Of a stretch of DNA of 64,000 bases, positions 27,868 to 38,160 are shown in pieces (the first letter of the stretch is position 1; each line of letters begins with the position of its first letter). The position numbers were made by a program, and so were the translations under genes. The DNA is from Polaribacter batillariae (lineage in GTDB: Bacteria; Bacteroidota; Bacteroidia; Flavobacteriales; Flavobacteriaceae). The DNA is taken from the NCBI RefSeq assembly GCF_017498485.1, contig NZ_CP071795.1, positions 3,718,501-3,782,500 on the forward strand, read 5' to 3'. The notes under the pieces were generated by a model. The model was not told the DNA's origin, did no database searches, and saw nothing but the letters and a program-made list of their open reading frames with translations.

Positions 27868-30800
27868 ATGAACATTCCCAAACATATCAAAACTATTTTT
27901 TTGCTGTGCTTATATTTGTTGAGTAATTCGTCTTTCTCACAAATTTTTAAACGTGTAGAGGTACAAGCAAAACTAGCTGTTTTATCAGAAAATATGGGAG
28001 TTTCTGTAGCAGATTACGATGGAGACAACGATTTAGATATATTTATTGTTGGTAACACAACAGACGAAAACAATAATTTATTGAGTACCAGTAAGTTATT
28101 TAAAAACCTTAATAACGGTGTTTTTGAAGATGTTACCAAAGACGCAGGGTTATTAGATTTGTCATCATTAAATAATAACGATATACCAGATAGTAGCGAA
28201 GACAGTGGCTATAATGGTTATAAATTTGGTGCTTCTTGGGGAGATTACAACAACGATGGCTTTCCAGATTTGCTATTTACAAATGCTTACAGCATTCAGC
28301 TTTTTAAAAATAATGGTAATGGAACTTTTGTAGAAGTAACAACAGAAGCAGGTTTTTTAAAATACAATAATTGCTACAATACAAGTGCTACTTGGTTCGA
28401 TTATAATAAAGATGGTTTTTTAGACCTTTATATTGGAGATTATGCCTCAACAACCTGCGATGGCAACAGTTTTTATAGAAATAATGGCGATGGAACTTTT
28501 AAAGAAATATCGAAAGAATTAGGTGTACAAAGCAAAGAGAAGTTTACTTACATGAGCATGCCAATAGATGTAAATAATGATGGCTGGCTCGATCTATATT
28601 TAGCAAACGATTTTGGAGAAAATGATTTGTATATCAATAAAAACGGATTGTCTTTCGAAAATCAAACAAACGAATATCAGCTTAACAATAATTTAAACGG
28701 AATGGGGTTAACCGTTGGCGATTATAACAACGATGGTTATTTCGATTTGTACCTAACAAACATTCTAAAAAATGCACTATTTAAAAATAATGGAAACAAT
28801 TTGTTTGAAGATGTAGCAGTCGAAGAAAATGTCTTAAACGCTACTTGGGCTTGGAATACTCGTTTTTCAGATTTCGATTTAGATGGCGATGAAGATTTAT
28901 TTGTAGTTAATGGATTTGTAGGTGCAAAAAGCAAAAATGTCTATTTTAAAAATCTGCTTGTTGAGGGGCAAGAAGGCTTTTCAAAAATGTCAAACGAAGT
29001 AGGTTTAGTAGCAAAAACGTATAGTATTGGTTCAGAAATTTTTGATTTTGACAATGATGGCGATTTAGATGTCTTTGTTTCCAATGTAGAGCAATCTTCA
29101 TTTTTATACGAAAATAAAACGATTGAGTCTTCGAAAGCAGAAAATCCAAATTGGTTTAAAGTGCATCTAAAAGGAACTATTTCTAATAGGAATGCCATTG
29201 GAACAAAGCTAGAAATTAAAACAATTAAAGGATCACAATACCGATTTTATACTGGAGTAGGTTTGTTTTCTCAAAGTTTGCAACCCGTTCATTTTGGTTT
29301 AAATGAAGCAAATGAAATTTTAGAATTAAAAATTACATGGCCATCAGGTGAAAAAGAAACCTATTTAAATCTTCCAGTAAATAAAACCATTTTAGCAACA
29401 GAGAAAAAAGGGTATGAAGTAATAGAAATTAAACCGAGCGAAAAGATTGCTGGTTGTACCGACCCAAATTCATGTAATTACAATCCAAATGCTACTATAA
29501 ACGACGGTTCTTGTAGTTATTTACCATCAAAACAAATTTCAGGAAATACAAATTCAACTTACTTAAAATCAGAAACATATACTTATACTTTAGAGAATAA
29601 CGCAACTGCTATTTGGAGTGTGGTTGGCGGAGAAATTATAGAAGGGCAAGGAACTGGAACCGTAAAAATAAAATGGCATTTGAGTACAGTTGGAAAAATT
29701 ACAGTTGTAGAAACAAACAATACGTGTAGTAGTTTACCTGTTGAACTGAATGTTGATTTAAAAATTTCCGAAGTTTTAAAAAATCAATCGATTGCAAGAA
29801 TTTGGAACGAAGCTTTACTTATTGCCATTCGTGGCGATTATGCACGCCCAACAGTACATGCAAGAAATTTATTCCACTCAAGCATAGCGATGTATGATGC
29901 TTGGGCAATACATAACGATCGTGCAAAACCATATTTAATTGGAAATAATGTGCATAATTTTAACAGTAAACTCACAACGTTTACGCCTTCCGAAGGCAAA
30001 GAAGCTTCTATTAATAAAACCATAAGTTATGCGGTTTATAGGTTGTTGTGCCATCGATTTAAAAACTCACCTAATGCAAAAAATACATTAGAAATTTTCG
30101 ATTTAATTATGAATCAAATGCGGTATGATAAAGATTTTACCTCTACAGATTATACTAAAGGAAACGCAGGAGCATTGGGTAATTTTATAGCAGAAACTAT
30201 TATAAATTATGGATTTGTAGATGGAGCTGAAGAACAAACAGACTATCAAAATAAGTATTACAAGCCAGAAAACCCTCCTTTAAGACCTTCGCTATCTGGA
30301 GATGGAAATTTAAAAAATCCGAATAGATGGCAACCTTTAAGTTTCAATGTTTTTATAGACCAAAGTGGAAATTTAATTCAAGAAACAACCCCAGATTTTT
30401 TAAGTCCAGAATGGGGAAATGTGCATCCTTTTTCACTACATAAGTCAGATATATCGAATTTTAAAAGAAATAATGGCGACTATAAAGTATATAACAATCC
30501 TGGAGCACCACCATATTTAGGAAACGATGAAGTTTCAAGCAACGCATATAAATGGGGGTTTTCATTAGTGTCTAAATGGAGCTCACACTTAAACGTATCA
30601 GATAACGTTTTATGGGATATTTCACCCAAATCAATAGGAAATATTTCCCCAGACCAATATCCTACAAATTTTGAAGCATACAAGACTTTTTATAAGGAAT
30701 TAGAAGGTGGCGATATTGGAAAAGGGCATGCTGTAAATCCGATTACGAACCAGCCTTACCAAACTCAAATGGTTCCCAGAGGAGATTATACAAGGGTTTT

Positions 30801-31884
30801 GGCAGAATTTTGGGCAGATGGTCCAGATTCAGAAACACCTCCAGGACATTGGTTTACTATTTTAAATTATGTAAACGACCATCCTTTATTTGTTAAAAAA
30901 ATTAAAGGAGAAGGAGGTATTCTAGAGTCGTTAGAATGGGATGTGAAGGCCTATTTTATTTTAGGAGGAGCAATGCATGATTCGGCTATTGCAGCATGGA
31001 GTATTAAAGGTTGGTACGATTACATAAGACCTATTTCTGCCATAAGATACATGGCAAATAAAGGACAAAGTTCTAATACTTCATTAGATAATTATCATGC
31101 AGAAGGCATTCCTCTAGAGGAAGGTTTGGTAGAAATAGTAAAAGAAAACGACCCATTAGCTGGAGACGAAGCAGAACATGTAGGGAAAATTAAATTGTAC
31201 GCATGGAAAGGACATCGTTTTATAAATAATCCAGAAAAAGACCAATCTGGAGTAGGTTGGATTCTAGCTGAAAATTGGGTACCATACCAAAGAGCCTCTT
31301 TTGTAACGCCACCTTTTGCAGGTTATGTATCTGGTCATTCTACATTTTCTAGAGCAGCAGCAGAAGTGATTACCTTGTTAACAGGTAGCCCTTATTTTCC
31401 AGGAGGATATGGCGAATTTATTGCAAAGAAAAATAAGTTTTTAGTATTCGAAGAAGGCCCTAGTATGGATGTAAAATTGCAGTGGGCAACATATCGAGAT
31501 GCGTCAGACCAATGCAGTTTATCCCGTATTTGGGGAGGAATTCACCCACCTGCAGATGATATTCCTGGAAGATTAATTGGAGAGAAAATTGGAGTTAATG
31601 CGTTTAATTTTGCAAATGAATATTTTAATATTGATACCAAAAATGAAGCTATAACGAACATCACAGTTTTTCCAAATCCTTTAAAAAGTAATGAAATATG
31701 GATTTCTAATACCACTCAAATTGATGATATAAAACTCTATGATTTAAAAGGAGTAGAAATTAAAATTAACGAAAAAATATATATAGAATCACTTAAAAGA
31801 ACCAAATTAAGCTTGCCTTTATTGGCTTCTGGAGTCTATATGGTTACAGTAAACAGCCAATCAAAAAAACTAATTATTCAATAA
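27868..31884 (+). CDS. Secreted FG-GAP/ASPIC - vanadium haloperoxidase fusion
   Basis: This 1338-residue secreted protein has a signal peptide ending SSFSQ and seven calcium-type FG-GAP repeats (D-x-N-N-D-G-x-x-D-L pattern, about 40-415). An ASPIC/UnbV domain (about 430-515) and a Cys-rich CTDPNSCNYNPNA motif follow, then a vanadium-haloperoxidase/PAP2-like domain (about 640-1250) and a C-terminal type IX sorting domain. The haloperoxidase signature is complete: K1047-x6-R1054-P1055, S1155-G1156-H1157, and S1219-R1220-x5-H1226. Such enzymes oxidise halides with peroxide or act as acid phosphatases; which applies here is not visible. It lies between susCD and the GH89 gene, an unusual place. 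Domain assignment is confident, function is not. Confidence 0.85.
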   Translation: MNIPKHIKTIFLLCLYLLSNSSFSQIFKRVEVQAKLAVLSENMGVSVADYDGDNDLDIFIVGNTTDENNNLLSTSKLFKNLNNGVFEDVTKDAGLLDLSSLNNNDIPDSSEDSGYNGYKFGASWGDYNNDGFPDLLFTNAYSIQLFKNNGNGTFVEVTTEAGFLKYNNCYNTSATWFDYNKDGFLDLYIGDYASTTCDGNSFYRNNGDGTFKEISKELGVQSKEKFTYMSMPIDVNNDGWLDLYLANDFGENDLYINKNGLSFENQTNEYQLNNNLNGMGLTVGDYNNDGYFDLYLTNILKNALFKNNGNNLFEDVAVEENVLNATWAWNTRFSDFDLDGDEDLFVVNGFVGAKSKNVYFKNLLVEGQEGFSKMSNEVGLVAKTYSIGSEIFDFDNDGDLDVFVSNVEQSSFLYENKTIESSKAENPNWFKVHLKGTISNRNAIGTKLEIKTIKGSQYRFYTGVGLFSQSLQPVHFGLNEANEILELKITWPSGEKETYLNLPVNKTILATEKKGYEVIEIKPSEKIAGCTDPNSCNYNPNATINDGSCSYLPSKQISGNTNSTYLKSETYTYTLENNATAIWSVVGGEIIEGQGTGTVKIKWHLSTVGKITVVETNNTCSSLPVELNVDLKISEVLKNQSIARIWNEALLIAIRGDYARPTVHARNLFHSSIAMYDAWAIHNDRAKPYLIGNNVHNFNSKLTTFTPSEGKEASINKTISYAVYRLLCHRFKNSPNAKNTLEIFDLIMNQMRYDKDFTSTDYTKGNAGALGNFIAETIINYGFVDGAEEQTDYQNKYYKPENPPLRPSLSGDGNLKNPNRWQPLSFNVFIDQSGNLIQETTPDFLSPEWGNVHPFSLHKSDISNFKRNNGDYKVYNNPGAPPYLGNDEVSSNAYKWGFSLVSKWSSHLNVSDNVLWDISPKSIGNISPDQYPTNFEAYKTFYKELEGGDIGKGHAVNPITNQPYQTQMVPRGDYTRVLAEFWADGPDSETPPGHWFTILNYVNDHPLFVKKIKGEGGILESLEWDVKAYFILGGAMHDSAIAAWSIKGWYDYIRPISAIRYMANKGQSSNTSLDNYHAEGIPLEEGLVEIVKENDPLAGDEAEHVGKIKLYAWKGHRFINNPEKDQSGVGWILAENWVPYQRASFVTPPFAGYVSGHSTFSRAAAEVITLLTGSPYFPGGYGEFIAKKNKFLVFEEGPSMDVKLQWATYRDASDQCSLSRIWGGIHPPADDIPGRLIGEKIGVNAFNFANEYFNIDTKNEAITNITVFPNPLKSNEIWISNTTQIDDIKLYDLKGVEIKINEKIYIESLKRTKLSLPLLASGVYMVTVNSQSKKLIIQ

Positions 31885-31913
31885 TTTTCTAAAAGATGAT
31901 TAAATAAACCTCT

Positions 31914-31950
31914 TAGACCGATATTTATACTTAGTTACGTTTACCGGTCT
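31914..31950 (+). terminator. Hairpin after haloperoxidase-fusion gene
   Basis: AGACCG (31915-31920) pairs with CGGTCT (31945-31950) about 30 bp after the stop. The T-run is weak, so it may be a processing or partial termination site. Confidence 0.35.
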
Positions 31951-32073
31951 TTAGATTTGTAAAGTCATTTTTTTAATAGTTCATATCAATATTTTATTAA
32001 TTTAAATGTGTTTAAAATTAAAATAGGTTACAACATACCTTTTTTTTGAATTTTATTTTTAAAAATAATACCA

Positions 32074-34278
32074 ATGGTTAAATTAAAATCCCTTTTTTTA
32101 CTAACTCTTATTACGTTTGTAAATTTAAGCTGTAAGAATACAGAAAGCTTCAAAGAAAAAAAGCAAAGTCCAATTGAAGCATTAGCAAAACGAATCGCTC
32201 CTAATCATGCTAATAAATTTATATTCGAAGTACTAGAAAATTCAGAAAAAGATATTTTTGAAATTCAGTCTAAAGAAGATAAAATTCTTATTCGTGGTAA
32301 TAATTACAATTCTATTGCAGTTGGCTTAAATTACTACTTAAAAAATTATTGCAAAACCTATGTATCTTGGTATGTAGATGATAAAATAGATTTACCAGAA
32401 ACGCTACCCACAATTTCTAAAAAAATAACAAAATCTGCGAGAGTAGAAAACCGTTTTTTTCTTAATTACTGTACATTCGGGTACACCATGCCTTGGTGGC
32501 AATGGAAAGATTGGGAACACTTTATAGATTGGATGGCCTTAAATGGCGTAAATATGCCATTGGCAATTACTGGGCAAGAAGCTATTTGGTACGAGGTTTG
32601 GAAAGAGTACGGATTGTCTGATGAGCAAATTAGAAGCTATTTTACAGGACCAGCACACTTGCCTTGGCATAGAATGTCTAATTTAGATAAATGGGGTGGT
32701 CCATTGCCAATGTCTTGGTTAAAGCATCAAAAAGATTTACAAAAGAAAATTGTTGCCAGAGAACGAGAATTTGGTATGACACCTGTATTGCCAGCCTTTG
32801 CAGGTCATGTTCCTGAAGCGCTAAAAGCAATTTTTCCAGAAGCAAAAATTAATCAATTAAGTTCTTGGGGCGGTTTTAAAGATAAGTATAGGAGTTTCTT
32901 TTTAGATCCTTTAGACCCTGCTTTTAAAGAAATTCAACATAAATTTTTAAAAAAACAAACAGAAGCTTTTGGAACAGACCACATTTATGGAGCAGACCCA
33001 TTTAACGAAGTACACCCTCCAAGTTGGGAGCCAGATTATTTGGCGACAGTTTCCAATACCATTTATAGCTCTATAAAAGACATAGACCCAGAAGCTAATT
33101 GGTTACAAATGTCTTGGATATTTTATTTTGAAAGAGAACATTGGACCAATGAGCGAATAGAAGCTATGGTAAAAGCGGTACCACAAGATAAAATGATGCT
33201 ACTAGATTATTATTGTGAAAAAGAGGAAGTTTGGCAAATGACAGATGCGTTTTTTGGACAACCTTTTATATGGTGTTATTTGGGTAATTTTGGAGGAAAT
33301 ACCATGTTAGCAGGCAATTTAGATACAGTTGAAAAACGTATTGAAAATGCGTTTGCAAAGAATAAAAATATGTGGGGCTTAGGTTCTACTTTAGAAGCTT
33401 TTGATGTAAACCCATTAATGTACGAATATGTGTTTGAAAAAGTGTGGACAAACAAAAGCACCAATACAGATAAATGGATTAAAAATTGGGCAGATATAAG
33501 GTATGGAAGTGAAAATAACAATGCGCGCGAATCTTGGAATCTTTTACACAAAAAAATATACAAAGACCCAGCAAGATTAGGGCAAGCCACCTTAACAAAT
33601 ACAAGACCTACCTTAGCAGGAAGTGGAAATTGGACTACAGATCCTACTATTAATTACGATAATAAAGAACTGTTTAAAATTTGGCAATTATTATTAGAAA
33701 AACCAAGTACAAAAACAAGTTATCAGTACGATGTTACCAATATTGGGCGTCAAGTATTAGGAAATCTTTTTTCTGAATTAAGAGCCGATTTTACAAAGAA
33801 TTATAACAATAAAAATAGACGAGGTTTAAAGGAAAGTGGCGAAAAAATGTTGACTTTATTCGACGATTTAGATAAATTGTTAGGAACTCAATCTTCTTTT
33901 TTATTAGGAAAATGGTTAGAAGATGCGAAATCTTTTGGAGTTACTAAAGAAGAAGAAAAATATTACGAACACAACGCGCGTAATATTATTACAACTTGGG
34001 GTACAGGCGCACAGAGTTTAAATGATTATGCCAACCGTTCTTGGGCAGGCTTAACCAAAGGATTTTATAAAAAACGTTGGCAAATGTTTATCGATGATGT
34101 TACTACATCCGTAGAAAATAACAAACCGTTTGATAAAGATGCATTCTTTAAAAAAGTAACACAGTTCGAATGGGATTGGACACAAGGAAACGAACTATAT
34201 GAAGCAAAACCAAAAGGAAATTCGGTTCAAATAGCCAAAGACTTGGTAGCGAAATATCGTACTTATTTTAATAATTAG
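32074..34278 (+). CDS. GH89 alpha-N-acetylglucosaminidase lipoprotein
   Basis: This 734-residue enzyme matches GH89, the family of human NAGLU and of bacterial enzymes that release terminal alpha-linked GlcNAc from heparan-type or gastric-mucin glycans. A lipobox (VNLSC) makes it a lipoprotein. The NAGLU N-terminal domain is followed by the catalytic barrel with NRFFLNYCTFGYTMPWWQW, the acid/base glutamate in GADPFNEVHPPSW (E312) and the second glutamate in LGSTLEAFDVNPLMYEYV (E441). The C-terminal helical domain is complete. It sits within the PUL, upstream of two unknown paralogous lipoproteins and upstream of the GlcNAc catabolic operon, which supports GlcNAc as the released sugar. Confidence 0.93.
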   Translation: MVKLKSLFLLTLITFVNLSCKNTESFKEKKQSPIEALAKRIAPNHANKFIFEVLENSEKDIFEIQSKEDKILIRGNNYNSIAVGLNYYLKNYCKTYVSWYVDDKIDLPETLPTISKKITKSARVENRFFLNYCTFGYTMPWWQWKDWEHFIDWMALNGVNMPLAITGQEAIWYEVWKEYGLSDEQIRSYFTGPAHLPWHRMSNLDKWGGPLPMSWLKHQKDLQKKIVAREREFGMTPVLPAFAGHVPEALKAIFPEAKINQLSSWGGFKDKYRSFFLDPLDPAFKEIQHKFLKKQTEAFGTDHIYGADPFNEVHPPSWEPDYLATVSNTIYSSIKDIDPEANWLQMSWIFYFEREHWTNERIEAMVKAVPQDKMMLLDYYCEKEEVWQMTDAFFGQPFIWCYLGNFGGNTMLAGNLDTVEKRIENAFAKNKNMWGLGSTLEAFDVNPLMYEYVFEKVWTNKSTNTDKWIKNWADIRYGSENNNARESWNLLHKKIYKDPARLGQATLTNTRPTLAGSGNWTTDPTINYDNKELFKIWQLLLEKPSTKTSYQYDVTNIGRQVLGNLFSELRADFTKNYNNKNRRGLKESGEKMLTLFDDLDKLLGTQSSFLLGKWLEDAKSFGVTKEEEKYYEHNARNIITTWGTGAQSLNDYANRSWAGLTKGFYKKRWQMFIDDVTTSVENNKPFDKDAFFKKVTQFEWDWTQGNELYEAKPKGNSVQIAKDLVAKYRTYFNN

Positions 34279-34442
34279 AATGGTAATTAAAAAAATAGGT
34301 GCTTAATATATGATATGTATTGTGGCTATCTATCGAGTTTCTTGTTTTTGCATGGTAGTCAAAAATCTTCTAAAGCTTACAATTAGGGTACTATCATAAC
34401 AATAGAAACAAAAAAAGAGGAGCTAATAAATTTAAAATATAT

Positions 34443-36248
34443 ATGAATAATAAAATATTAAAAATTACCATACTTACTTTTGGAATGTTATTTAACTTTG
34501 CTTGTTCGAAACCTGATACTTTAGAAGTAGAAAAAGAACCTGAAGAAATTTTAGAAACAGATACCGAAATAGGTTTCGTAAAAACGTTAAAAGGAAATTA
34601 TAATGTTGGAGAACAAGTAGAAATTGTTGGTTTCAATATAAAAAACACATCTTCAACAAAAGTAAAAATTACAGAAATTTCATCAAAAATAAGAGGATTT
34701 GGAGATGATAAATCAGTAAAATATTCTGCAATAATTTCAGAAAATATTGAGATTCCTATTGGAGGCACATTTTCAACCCCACAAAAATCCATTTTTACAA
34801 TTCCAAATAGTTTGGCTAAAGATGCCTATGCAGTTTCTATTTATCTAAAATTTTCTGATGGTGCCCAAAGAGAGCTGTATAAAACATTTTTTAGAGTTTC
34901 AGATACCCAAACATTACTTACTTATAAAATTGATAAAGAAGAATATAACGGTTTGCCTGTTTTTAAATTAAGAGGTGGCTTAAGTGCAGAATATACGGTT
35001 CAAAAATCGGCAGCTTCATTTGTTTCTGGAATTTCACATTCATGGACTTCTCCTATAGAAACCATTGCATCTACACCAGATTTTTTAGAACGTTCGATAA
35101 ACAACACTATCGATTTTTATGACGGTACTGTTGGAGCAACCACACCTATTGAAACTGTAATTATTTCTACCGGAATTCCAGGCGTACAATATTTGGCTCG
35201 TAATATGAAAGGGGTTGTTTTACCATTGCATTTTTTAGTGGCTTCTGGTACTGTAAAAGAAGCACAAACTATTTTAGAGTATGCTAATAATTCTGGTTAT
35301 AAATCTTATGGTACAATTGGGCATGATTTTTCAATTACAAATACGCAAAGTGTTGGCTGGATAAAATTACTAGATTTACCAACACAATACAAAAAATTTA
35401 TAGAAGATCATCAAGTAAAAAATGTTATTTTATTAGGGCATACTGGTACCGATGATGGAGAAACACAGGCACAAAAAGTAGCAGATACCCGTGGTAAATA
35501 CGAAGAAAACTCTTTATATTTAATGCGTTTTTCTGGAGATGCTTCTGATGGATATTTAAAACAAATTTTAAGTGATTACGAGGCTACAAGACTATCAAGT
35601 GTAACAAAAGTAGCCGATTGGGAAGCTGGTATTATTCCTGCACAAATAAATAATTTTAGTGCATCTGTAAAAGCAAAAACCAGTGCAACTGTAACTGCGG
35701 TAACCGCAAACGATGGTGTGCATTTATGGAATTTAGGAACATATACATCATTAGCATTAATCAAAAAAAATCAAACCATTTTCGAAGTTGGTGGACCTGC
35801 TGTAAGAGGTATTTCTACCAACCAATATTTGTTAGGAAACCCAAGTTACGAAAGTTATATTAGATATGTACCTTTCTTGTATTTCGCAGGTTTTACAGCC
35901 GAATTTCAATATAATAATTGGTTGAGTACCAAAATAAAATCGGCAGTAAATAGTTATTTTCCAGACATTGTTTTTGAAGATTTAACATTTTGGACAAATG
36001 ATGCTTCTATGGATGCTTTATTAAAAACAAAAGGCTTAAAAGTTAGGTCTAGTAACTATTCTGCAGGTCAAGTTTGGGATATCAGTAATGGTTTAAATAG
36101 CTTAACAGAAGTAAGAGCAGTAGATATTTTGAGCAAAACAACGCCATCTGCATTTAAAACTTGGAACGACAATTTAGAGTTTTTAGATTTAAACGATTTA
36201 CAAGAGGTTTCAAATAAGTTTCCAGAAATTAAAGTAGAACAAAAATAA
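34443..36248 (+). CDS. PUL lipoprotein of unknown family, paralogue 1
   Basis: This 601-residue lipoprotein (lipobox FNFAC) is of a family I do not recognise. An N-terminal Ig-like domain (about 45-155, ending SIYLKFSDGAQRELYKTFFR) is followed by an alpha/beta region. Segments shared with the next gene include VFKLRGGLSAEY, GISHSWTSP, LPLHFLVASG, VILLGHTGTDDGETQ and VADWEAGI. Conserved His, Asp, Glu and Trp in these blocks would suit an enzyme, but no known catalytic signature fits. It has its own 164-bp upstream region with AAGAGGAGC before the start and is followed by its paralogue 19 bp downstream. Context suggests a role on the GlcNAc-containing glycan. Confidence 0.8.
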   Translation: MNNKILKITILTFGMLFNFACSKPDTLEVEKEPEEILETDTEIGFVKTLKGNYNVGEQVEIVGFNIKNTSSTKVKITEISSKIRGFGDDKSVKYSAIISENIEIPIGGTFSTPQKSIFTIPNSLAKDAYAVSIYLKFSDGAQRELYKTFFRVSDTQTLLTYKIDKEEYNGLPVFKLRGGLSAEYTVQKSAASFVSGISHSWTSPIETIASTPDFLERSINNTIDFYDGTVGATTPIETVIISTGIPGVQYLARNMKGVVLPLHFLVASGTVKEAQTILEYANNSGYKSYGTIGHDFSITNTQSVGWIKLLDLPTQYKKFIEDHQVKNVILLGHTGTDDGETQAQKVADTRGKYEENSLYLMRFSGDASDGYLKQILSDYEATRLSSVTKVADWEAGIIPAQINNFSASVKAKTSATVTAVTANDGVHLWNLGTYTSLALIKKNQTIFEVGGPAVRGISTNQYLLGNPSYESYIRYVPFLYFAGFTAEFQYNNWLSTKIKSAVNSYFPDIVFEDLTFWTNDASMDALLKTKGLKVRSSNYSAGQVWDISNGLNSLTEVRAVDILSKTTPSAFKTWNDNLEFLDLNDLQEVSNKFPEIKVEQK

Positions 36249-36267
36249 TTCGATAAATTAAATTTTA

Positions 36268-38085
36268 ATGAAAATCGTAAAGTATATATTCTTAATATTA
36301 ATTACAGTATTCGTAGGTTGTAAGTCTAAATCTAAGAATAAAGTTGTTGGAAAAGGAATTCCTCCTTTAACAGCAAATATACAGTTTAACAAAGATGCTT
36401 ATAAAGCAGGAGACCTTATTAAAACAACCATTTCTCTTGAAAATAAAAGTGAAGTAGCTGTGGTTGTAGAAGATTTGGCGCTTAAAATAGTTAATATTTC
36501 TAAGGGTTCTGATTCGATTGTAAAAGAGCTGAAAAATGTTGGTTTTAAATGGAAAGCAGGAGAAAAACATACAGAAACATTAAATATTGAGTTGCCAAAA
36601 GCTTTTAAAGAAGGCGCTTATGGCGTTTACATCACTCAAAAACAAAAAGGGTTTGAGGCAGATGAAACCTATGAGACGTTTTTCAGAATAATTACAGATG
36701 ATGAGCTTACCGTTTTTAATATTGAAACAGAAAAAGTAAAGGGTGTTCCTGTTTTTAAATTAGATGGTGGTATGAGTGCAGAATATATCGTTGAGAAATC
36801 TGCCGAAAATTTAACTTCTGGAATTTCTCATTCTTGGGAGGTAAATGCACCTGGATCAGGCCCAAATCACGTATTGGGCACACCTAATTACTTAGAAAAA
36901 TCGGTTAATAAAACCGTCGAATTTTATAACAAAACTTTTGGAGACGATGCAGAAATAGAAACCGTATTAATAAGTACTGGTTTTCCATCAATCCCTTATA
37001 TTTCTAATGCATTAAAAGCACCAGTTTTACCTTTGCATTTTTTGGTAAGTGTAAATACAGCAAAAGAAATTCAAACCATTTTAAAAACAGCGAACGATAA
37101 TGGTATTGCGTCTTATGCCACATTAAGTCACGACCCTTCTGTACCTTATGCCGTGTCTTGGATTAAACTGTTAGAATTACCACAAGCATACAAGAACTTC
37201 ATTAAAAAACACAATGTAAAAAATGTTGTAATTCTGGGAGCCACAGGAACCAATGGTGGAGAAACCAAAGCAAAACAATTGTTATATGATAATAATTTAA
37301 AAGGCGAATATGCAGATAGAAGTATTTATATTATGTATCCTGGCACATCTCCAGATGATGTAAAAACTTTAAATGATAAAATTGTTGATTTAAAAGACTT
37401 TAAACAGCAAGAAAATTTTATTCAAATAGCAGATTGGGAAAGTGGTATCAACCAAAAACAGTTAACAAATTTTGTTGCAGATGCCAAATCTATTAACAAT
37501 TCTGTAAACGCCATTACAATTACAGCAGAATCATTAGGCAGGCTATATGCTTTGGGAGGTTATAGTACTTTGGCTTTAATGCACAAAAATAAAGATAAAT
37601 TTAGTGATGTAAAAGGTGTTATTTTTAATCCGTATTTAATTGCACACCCAACTATTGAGATGAAAAAAGGGTTTGTACCTTTATTGTATTGGCAGTTGGT
37701 AGGGGCAAATTACACGGTTTATAATATGGAAAACGACCTCTTAAAAGCGATAAAACATTACTACCCACAAACCAATCCTAAAAAATTAAAACTGTGGCTT
37801 AATTCTACTCGAAATTTTGGTGCAAAATGGTCTGCAAATAATTTAAAGAAAGAACTTACCAAAAAAGGATATACCAATTTTGTAGAAAATAATTACGAAG
37901 TAGATGAAGTTTGGGATTTATCTGATGAGGTAGATTCACCCAGTGAAAAATTGTTTAAAGAGATTGATAAAACTTATGGTTTCGACAATTTAAAAAAATG
38001 GAGAAACTCTCTAAAATCTTTATCTATTGAAGATATGAAAGAATTATCAGAGTTGTTTGGCGGATTTGAAGTTGAAGTAAAATAA
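36268..38085 (+). CDS. PUL lipoprotein of unknown family, paralogue 2
   Basis: This 605-residue lipoprotein (lipobox VFVGC) is alignable end to end with the preceding gene. It has the Ig-like N-terminal domain, then VFKLDGGMSAEY, GISHSW, TPNYLEKSVNKTVEFY, LPLHFLVSV, VVILGATGTNGGETK and IADWESGI. Differences cluster in loops, for example HT/AT in the GxTGTxxGET block, so the two copies may have different specificity. No known family signature was recognised. It is co-transcribed with paralogue 1 (19-bp gap). Function unknown; an enzyme or glycan-processing role is inferred only from context. Confidence 0.8.
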   Translation: MKIVKYIFLILITVFVGCKSKSKNKVVGKGIPPLTANIQFNKDAYKAGDLIKTTISLENKSEVAVVVEDLALKIVNISKGSDSIVKELKNVGFKWKAGEKHTETLNIELPKAFKEGAYGVYITQKQKGFEADETYETFFRIITDDELTVFNIETEKVKGVPVFKLDGGMSAEYIVEKSAENLTSGISHSWEVNAPGSGPNHVLGTPNYLEKSVNKTVEFYNKTFGDDAEIETVLISTGFPSIPYISNALKAPVLPLHFLVSVNTAKEIQTILKTANDNGIASYATLSHDPSVPYAVSWIKLLELPQAYKNFIKKHNVKNVVILGATGTNGGETKAKQLLYDNNLKGEYADRSIYIMYPGTSPDDVKTLNDKIVDLKDFKQQENFIQIADWESGINQKQLTNFVADAKSINNSVNAITITAESLGRLYALGGYSTLALMHKNKDKFSDVKGVIFNPYLIAHPTIEMKKGFVPLLYWQLVGANYTVYNMENDLLKAIKHYYPQTNPKKLKLWLNSTRNFGAKWSANNLKKELTKKGYTNFVENNYEVDEVWDLSDEVDSPSEKLFKEIDKTYGFDNLKKWRNSLKSLSIEDMKELSELFGGFEVEVK

Positions 38086-38160
38086 ATGTTGTTTAGCATT
38101 TAAAAAGTGAATGGCACTTTCATGTCTTTATACTTACAAAACTATATTTAAGGATGTGTT

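Noticed and set aside
32074..34278. Firm heparan-sulfate assignment of the locus from GH89 alone
   Set aside because: GH89 also acts on GlcNAc-alpha-1,4-Gal of mucins, and the GH110-like gene argues against a pure heparan target, so the substrate is left open.
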